Of a stretch of DNA of 64,000 bases, positions 28,950 through 37,993 are shown piece by piece. A program made the position numbers and the translations under genes. The notes under the pieces were generated by a model. It made no database searches and was not told where the DNA came from. It worked only from the letters and a program-made list of their open reading frames with translations. The stretch is from Gillisella taibaishanensis (GTDB taxonomy: Bacteria; Pseudomonadota; Alphaproteobacteria; Rhizobiales; Rhizobiaceae), in the NCBI RefSeq assembly GCF_001938985.1, contig NZ_MKIN01000020.1, positions 124,001-188,000 on the forward strand. Reading direction: 5' to 3'. How positions within the stretch are numbered: position 1 is the first letter of the stretch; every line of letters starts with the position of its first letter.

Positions 28950-30056
28950 ATGTATGTTGCCGTAAAGGGTGGCGAAGCCGCCATCGCCAATGCTCACCGC
29001 CTGCTGGCCGACCGCCGTCGCGGTGACCGCACACTTCCTGCCATGACCGTCGAACAGATCGTCGAGCAGTTGGCACTGGCCGTCGGTCGCGTCATGGCCG
29101 AGGCCTCGCTCTATGACCGCAAGCTGGCGGCGCTTGCCATCAAGCAGGCCCGGGGCGACATGATCGAAGCGATCTTCCTGCTGCGCGCCTATCGCACCAC
29201 TCTGCCGCGTTTCGGCCTGTCGGAGCCTGTCGATACTGGTGCCATGCGGATCGAGCGACGCATTTCCGCGACCTATAAGGATCTGCCCGGCGGCCAGTTG
29301 TTGGGGTCGACCTTCGATTATACCCATCGTCTGCTCGACCCCGCGCTGCTGGATGAAGAGGAGACCGAGCAACCATTGCGCAAGCCCGATCTCGGTGAGC
29401 CGGCCATGCGGGTCTCGGATATTCTTTCCGGCGAAGGACTGATCGAGCCGGATGGCGACATGCCTGAAGATCATCTGGCCGGTGACATCACCCGCGAGCC
29501 TATCGAGTTCCCGATGGCCCGCGATCTGCGCTTGCAATCGCTGGCGCGCGGTGATGAAGGCTTCCTGCTGGCGCTCGCCTATTCCACCCAGCGCGGCTAT
29601 GGCCGCAGCCATCCCTTTGCCGGTGAAATCCGCCTGGGCGAGGTCGAGGTGGAGTTGGATGTGCCGGAACTCGGCTTTGCCGTGTCGCTCGGGCGTGTTC
29701 AGGTGACGGAATGCCAGATGGTCAATCAGTTCAAAGGGTCATCCAAGGCGCCGCCGCAGTTCACCCGTGGTTATGGCCTGGTTTTCGGCCAAAGCGAGCG
29801 CAAAGCCATGGCAATGGCTCTCGTCGATCGGTCCTTACGCGCCTCTGAGCTTGGCGAAGATATCGTGGCACCAGCCCAGGATCAGGAATTCGTTCTGTCC
29901 CATTGCGACAATGTGCAGGCGACCGGTTTCGTCGAACATCTGAAGCTGCCGCATTACGTGGATTTTCAGGCGGAACTGGATCTGGTTCGCCGCATGCGTG
30001 CCGAGCACGAACAGGCGCGCCAACAGGGGCTCGGCCTCAGCGAGGCGGCAGAATGA
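28950..30056 (+). CDS. phnI: C-P lyase subunit PhnI
   Basis: A 368-residue core subunit; with PhnG, H and L it forms 5-phosphonoribosyl triphosphate from ATP and phosphonate, acting as a nucleosidase. It begins MYVAVKGGEAAIANAHRLLA and carries the conserved YSTQRGYGRSHPFAGEIR and SHCDNVQATGFVEHLKLPHY segments. AAGGAGG precedes the ATG. A 157-base gap then separates it from phnJ. Confidence 0.95.
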   Translation: MYVAVKGGEAAIANAHRLLADRRRGDRTLPAMTVEQIVEQLALAVGRVMAEASLYDRKLAALAIKQARGDMIEAIFLLRAYRTTLPRFGLSEPVDTGAMRIERRISATYKDLPGGQLLGSTFDYTHRLLDPALLDEEETEQPLRKPDLGEPAMRVSDILSGEGLIEPDGDMPEDHLAGDITREPIEFPMARDLRLQSLARGDEGFLLALAYSTQRGYGRSHPFAGEIRLGEVEVELDVPELGFAVSLGRVQVTECQMVNQFKGSSKAPPQFTRGYGLVFGQSERKAMAMALVDRSLRASELGEDIVAPAQDQEFVLSHCDNVQATGFVEHLKLPHYVDFQAELDLVRRMRAEHEQARQQGLGLSEAAE

Positions 30057-30064
30057 CCGGCAAC

Positions 30065-30154
30065 TCAATCGTGTTCGGAATACCAGAAGGCGCAGAGCGT
30101 CGACATGCCCAGCATGAGCGTCACAAAGATGGCGAACATCATTTCGATTTCCAT
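30065..30154 (-). CDS. Possible 29-residue membrane protein, antisense in the phnI-phnJ gap
   Basis: A complete 30-codon ORF on the minus strand has AGGGAG 8 bases before the ATG. The product begins MEIEMMFAIFV and ends with a polar tail after a tryptophan-tyrosine pair; residues 5-24 form one hydrophobic helix. The layout (short acidic N-terminus, one helix, charged end) resembles small accessory subunits of membrane complexes, but I do not recognise the family. The gap in an otherwise tightly packed operon supports a real element here. No promoter is identified. It could also be chance. Confidence 0.4.
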   Translation of the reverse strand: MEIEMMFAIFVTLMLGMSTLCAFWYSEHD

Positions 30155-30213
30155 GTCTCTGTCTCCCTGCACTCTTTGATTGAAAAGCATGTTGTCTTGG
30201 AGGGTAACGCAGA

Positions 30214-31134
30214 ATGATTACGGAAGTTTCACCGATGGATGAATTAGCCTCCTATAATTTTGCCTATCTCGATGAGCAGACCAAGCGGATGATCCGCCGG
30301 GCCATCCTGAAGGCCATCGCCATTCCCGGCTATCAGGTGCCGTTTGCCTCGCGCGAAATGCCTATGCCTTACGGCTGGGGCACCGGCGGCGTGCAGGTGA
30401 CGGCGGCAATTCTCGGGCCGGACGATGTGCTGAAGGTCATCGACCAGGGGGCTGACGACACCACCAATGCCGTCTCCATCCGCGCCTTCTTCCAGAAGGT
30501 CGCCAATGTCGCGGTCACCACCCATACCAGCGAAGCCTCGATCATCCAGACCCGCCACCGTATCCCCGAGGAAAGGCTGCATGCCGGCCAGGTCCTGGTC
30601 TATCAGGTGCCGATCCCCGAGCCGCTGCGCTTCCTCGAGCCGCGCGAGACAGAGACCCGCAAGATGCACGCGCTCGAGGAATACGGCTTGATGCATGTGA
30701 AGCTCTACGAGGACATCGCCCGCAACGGCCGCATCGCCACGACCTATGCCTATCCGGTCAAGGTCGCCGGTCGCTATGTGATGGACCCGTCGCCGACCCC
30801 GAAATTCGACAATCCGAAAATGCACCGGTCTGAGGCCCTGCAATTGTTCGGTGCCGGCCGGGAAAAGCGGATTTATGCCGTGCCGCCCTTTACCGATGTC
30901 GTCAGCCTCGATTTCGAGGACCATCCATTCGAAATCCAGCGCTTCGACAAGCCCTGCGCCCTGTGCGGCGCCGAGCATGTTTATCTCGACGAGGTGATCC
31001 TCGACGACAAGGGCGGGCGGATGTTTGTCTGCTCCGATACCGACCATTGCGAGGACCGCCGGGCGCATGGCCATCGCGGCGAGATGCTTGCCGATCCCGA
31101 CACTGATCCCACCCATGAGGAGGCCGCGCCATGA
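30214..31134 (+). CDS. phnJ: C-P lyase radical SAM subunit PhnJ
   Basis: It carries out the radical cleavage of the C-P bond of 5-phosphonoribosyl-1-phosphate, releasing alkane and leaving the 1,2-cyclic phosphate. The 306-residue protein has the unusual cluster-binding pattern CX2CX21CX5C exactly as C248, C251, C273 and C279, and the glycine-radical segment near Gly39 (IPGYQVPFASREMPMPYG). GGAGGG precedes the ATG by 9 bases. The stop overlaps phnK (ATGA). Confidence 0.96.
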   Translation: MITEVSPMDELASYNFAYLDEQTKRMIRRAILKAIAIPGYQVPFASREMPMPYGWGTGGVQVTAAILGPDDVLKVIDQGADDTTNAVSIRAFFQKVANVAVTTHTSEASIIQTRHRIPEERLHAGQVLVYQVPIPEPLRFLEPRETETRKMHALEEYGLMHVKLYEDIARNGRIATTYAYPVKVAGRYVMDPSPTPKFDNPKMHRSEALQLFGAGREKRIYAVPPFTDVVSLDFEDHPFEIQRFDKPCALCGAEHVYLDEVILDDKGGRMFVCSDTDHCEDRRAHGHRGEMLADPDTDPTHEEAAP

Positions 31135-31922
31135 GTGAACAAGCAATGAGCGAGCAACCGCTTCTGAAGGTCCGCGACCTCTCGAAATTCTATGGCCGGC
31201 GGATCGGCTGTGCCAATGTCTCCTTCGATCTCTGGCCCGGTGAAGTGCTGGCCGTGGTGGGCGAATCCGGCTCCGGCAAGACTACGCTGCTTTCCTGCCT
31301 CTCGACCCGGCTGATGCCGACGACAGGCAGCGTCGACTACCGTATGCGTGACGGCGCCTATCGCGAACTCTATCACATGAGCGAGGCCGAGCGCCGCTTC
31401 CTGATGCGCACCGATTGGGGCTTCGTCCATCAGAACCCCGCCGATGGCCTGCGCATGACCGTGTCGGCCGGCGCCAATGTCGGCGAGCGGCTGATGGCCG
31501 TGGGCGAGCGGCATTACGGCAATATCCGCGCCACCGCCACCGACTGGCTGGAGCGGGTGGAAATTGCGTCAGACCGCATCGACGACCAACCGCGCGCCTT
31601 TTCGGGCGGCATGCGCCAGCGCCTGCAGATCGCCCGCAATCTCGTGACCAATCCTCGTCTGGTCTTCATGGATGAGCCGACCGGCGGCCTGGATGTGTCA
31701 GTTCAGGCCCGGCTTCTCGACCTGGTACGTGGTCTGGTCGCCGATCTTGGCCTGTCGGTCATCGTCGTCACCCACGATCTCGCCGTCGCAAGATTGCTGT
31801 CGCACCGGATGATGGTGATGAAGGATGGCCATGTCATCGAGCAGGGCCTGACCGACCGGGTGCTGGACGATCCGCGCGAGCCTTACACCCAGTTGCTCGT
31901 TTCCTCGATCCTGCAAGTGTGA
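31131..31922 (+). CDS. phnK: C-P lyase-associated ABC ATPase PhnK
   Basis: A 263-residue ABC-type ATPase that binds the C-P lyase core and is needed for phosphonate use, not transport. Walker A GESGSGKTT, signature FSGGMRQRLQIA and Walker B LVFMDEPTGGLD are intact. It is coupled to phnJ. Confidence 0.93.
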   Translation: MSEQAMSEQPLLKVRDLSKFYGRRIGCANVSFDLWPGEVLAVVGESGSGKTTLLSCLSTRLMPTTGSVDYRMRDGAYRELYHMSEAERRFLMRTDWGFVHQNPADGLRMTVSAGANVGERLMAVGERHYGNIRATATDWLERVEIASDRIDDQPRAFSGGMRQRLQIARNLVTNPRLVFMDEPTGGLDVSVQARLLDLVRGLVADLGLSVIVVTHDLAVARLLSHRMMVMKDGHVIEQGLTDRVLDDPREPYTQLLVSSILQV

Positions 31923-31933
31923 TTGGAGCACCC

Positions 31934-32641
31934 ATGCCCACGCCTCTTATCGTTTCCGATGTCGCCAAAAGCTTCACGATGCATCTGCGCGGTGGACTGG
32001 TTCTGCCTGTCGTGCGCAATGTCAGTTTTTCCGTCGAAAGCGGCACCTGCAGCGTGCTGGGCGGACCGTCCGGCATTGGCAAAAGCTCGATCCTGAAAAT
32101 GCTCTACGGCAACTATGCCGTCGATAGCGGCCAGATCCTGGTGCGCCATCACGATGCGGTAGTCGATCTCGCTTCGGCCGCGCCGCGTATGGTGCTGGAC
32201 ATCCGCCGGGACACGATGGGCTATGTCAGCCAGTTCTTGCGCACCGTGCCGCGTGTGTCGGCGCTTGATGTCGTTGCGCAGCCGCTGACAGCGCGTGGCG
32301 CCTCCGTCGAGGAGGCGAGGGCGGTGGCGAGCGATCTCCTGGCCAAGCTGAACCTGCCACAGGCGCTCTGGCAATTGCCGCCCGCCACCTTCTCCGGTGG
32401 CGAACAGCAGCGCGTCAACATCGCTCGCGGCTTCATCACCGATCACAAGATCCTGCTGCTCGATGAGCCGACCGCGTCGCTCGACGCGAAGAACCGGGCG
32501 GTGGTGATCGAATTGATTGCCGCGAAGAAGGCTGCTGGCGTGGCGATGCTCGGTATTTTCCACGATGAGGAAGTGCGCGAGGCCGTTGCCGACAACATTC
32601 TCGACGTCTCGCAGTTTTCGCCCCGGAGTATTGCCGCATGA
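31934..32641 (+). CDS. phnL: C-P lyase-associated ABC ATPase PhnL
   Basis: A 235-residue ABC-type ATPase working with PhnGHI in making the ribosylated phosphonate. Walker A is GPSGIGKSS, signature [12 protein letters not shown] and Walker [13 protein letters not shown]. The ATG at 31934 has GGAG 5 bases before it. Its stop overlaps the next start (ATGA). Confidence 0.93.
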   Translation: MPTPLIVSDVAKSFTMHLRGGLVLPVVRNVSFSVESGTCSVLGGPSGIGKSSILKMLYGNYAVDSGQILVRHHDAVVDLASAAPRMVLDIRRDTMGYVSQFLRTVPRVSALDVVAQPLTARGASVEEARAVASDLLAKLNLPQALWQLPPATFSGGEQQRVNIARGFITDHKILLLDEPTASLDAKNRAVVIELIAAKKAAGVAMLGIFHDEEVREAVADNILDVSQFSPRSIAA

Positions 32642-33267
32642 GCACCCGTCTTGGCATCGAGCCTGTTATCCATCCGAGCGCCAGCGTAAAAGACAGCACG
32701 CTCGGCCGCTACTGCGAAGTGGCGGAGCGCACCCGGCTGGATGAAGTCGAGATGGGCGACTATTCCTATATCATGCAGGATGGGTCGGTCTGGTGCGCGA
32801 CGATCGGCAAATTTGCCAATATCGCCGCCAGCGCCCGCATCAATGCGCCCAATCATCCGACTTGGCGGGCGACGCTGCATCATTTCACCTATCGCGCCGC
32901 CGACTATTTCGAGCGCGCTGACATGGACGCGGACTTCTTCGCCTGGCGGCGGGAAAACCGGGTGATGATCGGCCACGACGTCTGGATCGGCCATGGCGTT
33001 ACCATTTTGCCGGGCGTGACGATCGGCAATGGTGCGGTGATCGGCGCCGGCGCGGTCGTCTCGAAACCCGTTGCGCCTTACACCATCGTCGGCGGTGTGC
33101 CGGCCAAGCCGATCAAGCCGCGCTTCGCGCCTGGCATCGGCGAGCGCATGGACCGGCTTGCCTGGTGGGATTGGGACCACGAGCGGCTGCATGCGGCCTT
33201 GGCTGATTTCAGATCCATGTCTGCGGAAGAGTTTTTGACCCGACACGAAGTATCGTTTCCAGTATAG
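32638..33267 (+). CDS. Hexapeptide-repeat acyltransferase of the phosphonate cluster
   Basis: A left-handed beta-helix protein of 209 residues with hexapeptide repeats ([29 protein letters not shown] across about 118-146) and a YRAADYF segment, matching the phosphonate-operon transferase family (TIGR03308). Members may acetylate aminophosphonates, as PhnO does with another fold; the substrate is not shown by sequence. It is coupled to phnL and ends the first phn transcription unit. Confidence 0.85.
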   Translation: MSTRLGIEPVIHPSASVKDSTLGRYCEVAERTRLDEVEMGDYSYIMQDGSVWCATIGKFANIAASARINAPNHPTWRATLHHFTYRAADYFERADMDADFFAWRRENRVMIGHDVWIGHGVTILPGVTIGNGAVIGAGAVVSKPVAPYTIVGGVPAKPIKPRFAPGIGERMDRLAWWDWDHERLHAALADFRSMSAEEFLTRHEVSFPV

Positions 33268-33293
33268 GAGTGCCCCTGAATGATTTAACAAAA

Positions 33294-33338
33294 ATGTCAT
33301 GAAACTGACATTGGTGCTTCACTTGCTTGGTCTATAGC
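33294..33338 (+). promoter_or_regulatory. PHO box and -10 element upstream of phnC
   Basis: Two 7-base repeats, ATGTCAT and CTGACAT, are separated by GAAA, matching the PhoB site pattern (CTGTCAT-N4-CTGTCAT) in 12 of 14 bases. A TATAGC -10 lies at 33333-33338, 21 bases past the box, which is the normal spacing where PhoB replaces the -35 element. It predicts phosphate-starvation control of phnCDEE and the genes after them. Confidence 0.85.
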
Positions 33339-33373
33339 TCGCTTCAATTTGGACATGAGGTCGGACGGGGCGC

Positions 33374-34222
33374 ATGAATTTTGAACTGACCGAGGTAACG
33401 CGACGTTTCGGCAAGAAGACTGCCGTCGAAGCCGTGACCCTGTCCATTCCGCATGGTCAGATGGTCGGCATCATCGGTCGGTCCGGTGCCGGAAAATCGA
33501 CCTTGCTTAGGATGATCAACCGGCTTGCTGATCCCACCTCCGGCTCCATGCGGTTTGGCGATCAGGATGTGTCGCGGCTCAAGGGTGCTGCCCTGCGCAA
33601 CTGGCAGCGCGATTGCGCGATGATCTTCCAGCAGTTCAATCTGGTGCCGCGTCTGGATGTGCTCACCAATGTTATGCTGGGGCGTCTCAACCATCGCTCG
33701 ACGGTGCTGAGCCTGCTCAATGTGTTCACCCGCGAAGAGCGGATCATGGCGATCGCGGCGCTGGAGCGTCTGGGTATCGAACAGACGGCGATGCAGCCGG
33801 CGGGCACCTTGTCGGGTGGCCAGCAGCAGCGTGTCGCCATCGCCCGCGCCTTGATGCAGGCCCCGAAAATGGTGCTCGCCGACGAGCCGATTGCTTCGCT
33901 GGACCCGCTGAATGCCAAGATCGTCATGGATGCGCTGCGCGACATCAACGAGCGCGAAGGCATTACGGTGATCACCAATCTGCACACGCTGGATACGGCG
34001 CGCGCCTATTGCGAGCGGATCATCGGCATGGCGGCGGGACGGGTGGTGTTCGACGGTCCGCCCGAGGCGCTGACGGCTGACGCGGTGGAGGCGATCTACG
34101 GCACCGGCCAGGACGGATCGGCCATCGACGAAAGCATGACCTCGACGACCATTCGGCTGCCGAAGCCGGATCTGGCCCTGTCGTCCCATGCGCCTTTATC
34201 GATGGCGGTTCCGGTAAACTGA
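33374..34222 (+). CDS. phnC: Phosphonate ABC importer ATPase
   Basis: A 282-residue ATPase with Walker [11 protein letters not shown]-loop [21 protein letters not shown], signature [12 protein letters not shown] and Walker [14 protein letters not shown]. The QFNLV and NVMLGRL segments are characteristic of PhnC. Its C-terminal tail (about 40 residues past the ATPase core) is rich in serine and threonine. A palindromic repeat begins at its stop codon. Confidence 0.94.
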   Translation: MNFELTEVTRRFGKKTAVEAVTLSIPHGQMVGIIGRSGAGKSTLLRMINRLADPTSGSMRFGDQDVSRLKGAALRNWQRDCAMIFQQFNLVPRLDVLTNVMLGRLNHRSTVLSLLNVFTREERIMAIAALERLGIEQTAMQPAGTLSGGQQQRVAIARALMQAPKMVLADEPIASLDPLNAKIVMDALRDINEREGITVITNLHTLDTARAYCERIIGMAAGRVVFDGPPEALTADAVEAIYGTGQDGSAIDESMTSTTIRLPKPDLALSSHAPLSMAVPVN

Positions 34223-34275
34223 GCATTTCCAGGAAAAGTGTGAAGCGGTTTCCCGTTCGGAAATGCGTGAAGATA
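34221..34275. repeat. Rhizobial palindromic repeat, copy 3
   Basis: It reads GAGCATTTCCAGGAAAAGTG, then GCGGTTTCCCGTTCGGAAAT and GCGTGA, in the orientation opposite to copies 1, 2 and 7. Its first two bases are the last two of the phnC stop codon. The rest of the gap to phnD (up to 34434) holds only a poor PHO-like half-site (CTGACAT, 34371-34377). Confidence 0.75.
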
Positions 34276-34434
34276 ACGGGATCAATCGCGAAGCCATGAC
34301 ATCAATCGACTTCGCCTGAAGGCTTCGGTCTTCCGGTGCTGCCTTCGCTTGCCCGCGTCAAAGGCACTTTCTGACATCACAGGGACAGATCCGGATTTGG
34401 CGGAAAACCAGGCCGGAAAACCAGGAGAGAGACC

Positions 34435-35343
34435 ATGTTGAAGAAAATCCTGCTTGCATCGGTGACGCTTCTGTCGCTGGCCGGCGTAGCTGCTGCGGAA
34501 GACCTGAAGGAATTCCGCATCGGCATCCTCGGCGGCGAAAACGAAGCCGACCGTCTGCGCAACTATAACTGCCTGTCGGACGGCCTGAAGAAGCAGTTCG
34601 GCTTCACCAAGGTTTCGCTCTTCCCGGCCTCCGACTATGACGGCGTCATTCAGGGCCTGCTCGGCGGCACGCTCGATTATGCCGAGCTTGGCGCCTCCGG
34701 CTACGCCAAGGCCTATCTGGCCAATCCCAAGGCTGTCGAGCCGATCCTGACCACCGTGCAGACCGACGGCTCCATGGGCTATTACTCGATCATGGTTGCC
34801 CGCAAGGACAGCGGCATGACCAAGGTCACCGACATCAAGGGCAAGAAGCTCGGCTTTGCCGATCCCGATAGCACCTCCGGCTACCTGATCCCGACCGTGA
34901 CCCTGCCCGACGCGCTCGGCGGCAAGCCAGTCAAGGATTACGTCGCGTCGACCGGCTTCGGCGGCGGTCATGAAAATCTGGTTCTCGAAGTGCTGAAGGG
35001 CACCTTCGATGCCGGTACGACCTTCGGTTCCGGCGTCGGCAACTTCAAGGACGGCTATACGTCGGGCAACCTGCGCAAGATGGTCGACAAGGGCGTTCTC
35101 AACATGGACGACCTGGTCGAACTGTGGAAGTCGCCGCTGATCCCGAACGGCCCGATCGTTGTTCGCTCGTCCATGAGCGATGACATGAAGACCAAGATCA
35201 AGGCCTATATGATGGCCCTGCCGAAGACCGACGCAGCCTGCTTCGCCGCCATCGAAGGCGGCGATTTCAAGGGCTTCGCAGAGGTGAATGTCGATTTCTA
35301 CAAGCCTGTCATCGATGCCCGCAAGGCCACCATCGGCGGCTGA
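34435..35343 (+). CDS. phnD: Phosphonate-binding periplasmic protein
   Basis: The binding protein of the phosphonate importer, 302 residues. A signal peptide (MLKKILLASVTLLSLAGVAA, cleavage before EDLKEFR) leads a PhnD/SsuA/TTHB-type periplasmic domain with GGTLDYAELGASGYAKAYL, DPDSTSGYLIP and GSGVGNFKDGYTSG, which line the phosphonate site in this family. Confidence 0.95.
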   Translation: MLKKILLASVTLLSLAGVAAAEDLKEFRIGILGGENEADRLRNYNCLSDGLKKQFGFTKVSLFPASDYDGVIQGLLGGTLDYAELGASGYAKAYLANPKAVEPILTTVQTDGSMGYYSIMVARKDSGMTKVTDIKGKKLGFADPDSTSGYLIPTVTLPDALGGKPVKDYVASTGFGGGHENLVLEVLKGTFDAGTTFGSGVGNFKDGYTSGNLRKMVDKGVLNMDDLVELWKSPLIPNGPIVVRSSMSDDMKTKIKAYMMALPKTDAACFAAIEGGDFKGFAEVNVDFYKPVIDARKATIGG

Positions 35344-35361
35344 TAGCTCCGCTTAAAGACG

Positions 35362-35398
35362 AGCCGCCGGCATGATGCCGGCGGCTTCTCCATTTTAC
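35362..35398 (+). terminator. Hairpin between phnD and phnE
   Basis: An AGCCGCCGGCAT/ATGCCGGCGGCT stem around a single G, with the mildly T-rich CATTTTA after it, lies 20 bases past the phnD stop. Inside the operon it probably acts as an mRNA-stabilising or attenuating hairpin that raises PhnD over the permeases. Confidence 0.65.
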
Positions 35399-35417
35399 CC
35401 ATTTCGGAAAGTGTCCG

Positions 35418-36380
35418 ATGAGCCATACCGCCGGATTGTCCCTGCTGAGCGATCAGGGCCGCGTGATCGAAAGCCACTGGAACGCGCTTGCCAGAACCCG
35501 TCGCCTCTATACGCTGGCCGGCCTTGCCGTACTGCTTCTGGCGCTGTCGGGATCGCTCTGGTTTGCCAACGACACCAATTCGGGGAAGTTCCTCGACCGG
35601 CTGCCGCATCTGTTCGATTTCGTGGAGACGCTCATTCCCCGCGATGGCCGCGAGATCTGGCGGGCGATGTTCGACCTGCCGTCGCCCTATGACGATGGCA
35701 GCCTGAAATACAATTATCCGGAAGGGCGCTTCTACATTACCCAGACGCTCTACATCCCTGAATATTTCTACAAGATGATCGAGACGCTGAACATTGCACT
35801 GGTCTCGACGCTGCTGGGTGGCATGCTCGGCTTCTGCCTGTCCTTCATGGCTGCGCGCAACATGATGCCGAGCAAGTGGGTGCGCTGGCCGGCACGGCGG
35901 TTCATGGAAGTGCTTCGCGCCTTTCCGGAAGTGGTCCTGGCTGGTTTCTTCCTCGCCATCCTCTCGCTCGGGCCGATCCCGGCGATGATTGCTGTGTCCG
36001 TCCATACGGTGGGCGCGCTCGGCAAGCTGTTTTTCGAAGTGGTTGAGAATGCCGATATGAAGCCGGACGAGGGCCTGCACGCCGTTGGCGGCAATTGGCT
36101 GGAGCGGCTGTGGTTCGGCATGGTGCCGCAGGTCATGCCAAATTTCATCAGCTACGCCCTGCTGCGCATGGAAATCAACGTGCGCGCCTCCACCATTATC
36201 GGTGCGGTCGGCGGTGGCGGCATCGGTGAACCCTTGCGTCTGTCGATCAGCCAGGGCCATGCGGCGAAAACTGTCGCCATCGTCATGCTGCTGCTGACGA
36301 CGGTGATTGCCGTCGATCAATTCTCCGCCTGGCTGCGCCGCAAATTGGTCGGCGAACAGGCCTTCCATGTGGTCGCCTGA
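35418..36380 (+). CDS. phnE: Phosphonate ABC importer permease, first copy
   Basis: An inner-membrane permease, 320 residues. An N-terminal helix (about 30-50) is followed by a periplasmic loop, then the transport domain with the coupling segment VENADMKPDEGLHAVGGNWLERLWFGMVPQVM and INVRASTIIGAVGGGGIGEPL. Nine bases separate it from the second copy, and the two likely pair in one transporter. Confidence 0.93.
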   Translation: MSHTAGLSLLSDQGRVIESHWNALARTRRLYTLAGLAVLLLALSGSLWFANDTNSGKFLDRLPHLFDFVETLIPRDGREIWRAMFDLPSPYDDGSLKYNYPEGRFYITQTLYIPEYFYKMIETLNIALVSTLLGGMLGFCLSFMAARNMMPSKWVRWPARRFMEVLRAFPEVVLAGFFLAILSLGPIPAMIAVSVHTVGALGKLFFEVVENADMKPDEGLHAVGGNWLERLWFGMVPQVMPNFISYALLRMEINVRASTIIGAVGGGGIGEPLRLSISQGHAAKTVAIVMLLLTTVIAVDQFSAWLRRKLVGEQAFHVVA

Positions 36381-36389
36381 GGATTTGTC

Positions 36390-37886
36390 ATGACCCATCT
36401 CTCCGCTGCCGACATGGACAAGATCGCCGCTCGCCATCCCGAGATCTTCCGCCGCAGCCTATTGCAGCGCTACAAGGTGCCTATCACCGTCTCGGTTCTG
36501 GCGCTCTATTTTGCCTTTTCCTGGTGGTTTTTTGCCGTTGGCAAGGTGATCTCCACCGCCAACTGGTCGATTGCCGGCAACTACCTGGCCGATTGGGTTT
36601 CCTACGAAATCCGTCCGGAAATCAATATTGCCGGCGACGGCGCCATCTCGATCGCCTATTCGCGCTTCGATCCTATCGGCCCCAACCCGAACCCGAACTG
36701 GCTGGTCACCCAGAAGGCGATGATGACGCGCACGACGGGTGCAGCAGATGCACCGGCCGCAGCCGCGCCGGCTCCAAAACCCTCCAGCTTCAATTTCATG
36801 GGCGCCGCGACGCAGCAGGCACCCGTCGAGGTGGCAGCGCCGACCACGCGGCAGGAGGAAGTGATCACCAAGGCCGATGTACGGCTCGGCGCTCATTCCT
36901 CGCTGCTGGTTGATCCTGCCAGTGTCGAACTTACGCGCGGAGCCGAAAGCGTCACCCTGATGCTCGACCGCAAGGCCGGCACTGTGCTTGCCGATGGCCC
37001 ACTGCCGACCTGGGTGGAGCAGCGGGAGCGCGGCGGCCGCGTCATGGCCTATTTCGGTTTCGACGGCTGGGTCGACATCAGCGCCGACCGGGTGCGTGTG
37101 CGCAACCGCTTCTTTGGCTGGGCCAATTTCTTCTTTGACACCAATTCCGCTTTCTTCGGCAAATCGACCGGTGAGGTGATCAGCCTGGTGACATCGGGCG
37201 CCAGGCTCGATCCGGCCCAATCCAACCTGTCGCTCGCCTGGAACGACATTCTCTACAATCCATCCTGGCAGCATCTCGATGTCTGGACCAAGCTGGCGCA
37301 GACGCTTGTCATGGCCTTTGTCGGCACGGTCTTCGCCTCGCTGGTCGCCTTTCCCCTATCTTTCATCGCGGCGCGCAACATCACCCGCAACCGGCCAGTC
37401 AATCAGATCACCAAGCGTTTCTTCGATTTCCTGCGCTCGGTGGACATGCTGATCTGGGCGTTGTTTTTCACCCGCGCTTTTGGGCCGGGGCCGCTTGCTG
37501 GCATTTCGGCGATTTTCTTCACCGATACCGGCACCTTTGGAAAGCTCTATTCCGAGGCATTGGAGAATATCGACGACAAGCAGCGCGAGGGCGTGAAATC
37601 GGTCGGCGCCTCGCCGCTCGCGGTGCAGCGCTTTGGCATCCTGCCGCAGGTTCTGCCGGTATTTGCATCGCAGGCTTTGTATTTCTGGGAATCCAATACC
37701 CGTTCGGCGACGATCATCGGCGCGGTTGGTGCCGGCGGCATTGGTCTCAAACTCTGGGAGGCAATGCGCACCAACCAGAACTGGGAAAATGTCTGCTATA
37801 TGGTGCTGCTGATCCTGCTGGTCGTGTTCGTCTTCGACGCGATTTCCAATCTGCTGCGTTCCAAACTGATCGGCGCGCAGCGCTGA
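36390..37886 (+). CDS. phnE: Phosphonate ABC importer permease, second copy with large insert
   Basis: At 498 residues it is far longer than the first copy. A first helix (about 32-50) is followed by some 230 residues outside the membrane, including an alanine/proline stretch (about 112-130, AADAPAAAAPAPKPSS) and a region that repeats NIAGDGAISIAY-like strands, before the transport domain with the EAA-type loop ENIDDKQREGVKSVGASPLAVQRFGILPQV. The inserted periplasmic domain might contact PhnD. Similar long second PhnE copies are known in rhizobia. Confidence 0.92.
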   Translation: MTHLSAADMDKIAARHPEIFRRSLLQRYKVPITVSVLALYFAFSWWFFAVGKVISTANWSIAGNYLADWVSYEIRPEINIAGDGAISIAYSRFDPIGPNPNPNWLVTQKAMMTRTTGAADAPAAAAPAPKPSSFNFMGAATQQAPVEVAAPTTRQEEVITKADVRLGAHSSLLVDPASVELTRGAESVTLMLDRKAGTVLADGPLPTWVEQRERGGRVMAYFGFDGWVDISADRVRVRNRFFGWANFFFDTNSAFFGKSTGEVISLVTSGARLDPAQSNLSLAWNDILYNPSWQHLDVWTKLAQTLVMAFVGTVFASLVAFPLSFIAARNITRNRPVNQITKRFFDFLRSVDMLIWALFFTRAFGPGPLAGISAIFFTDTGTFGKLYSEALENIDDKQREGVKSVGASPLAVQRFGILPQVLPVFASQALYFWESNTRSATIIGAVGAGGIGLKLWEAMRTNQNWENVCYMVLLILLVVFVFDAISNLLRSKLIGAQR

Positions 37887-37993
37887 TCCGATTATTCCTC
37901 CATATTCGCGCGCATTGGTCGGGCGGAGCTTGTTTCATAGGCGTGAGAAAGGTCAAATGACGCTTCCTCATGCTGATTCTTAGGGTTGATGCC

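Noticed and set aside
29903..30217. Plus-strand frame through the phnI-phnJ gap
   Set aside because: It overlaps phnI in another frame and is His-rich, being the mirror of the Met-rich minus-strand small ORF, and has no ribosome site.
34371..34392. Possible PHO box before phnD
   Set aside because: Only one half-site (CTGACAT) is good; the second has about three matching bases.
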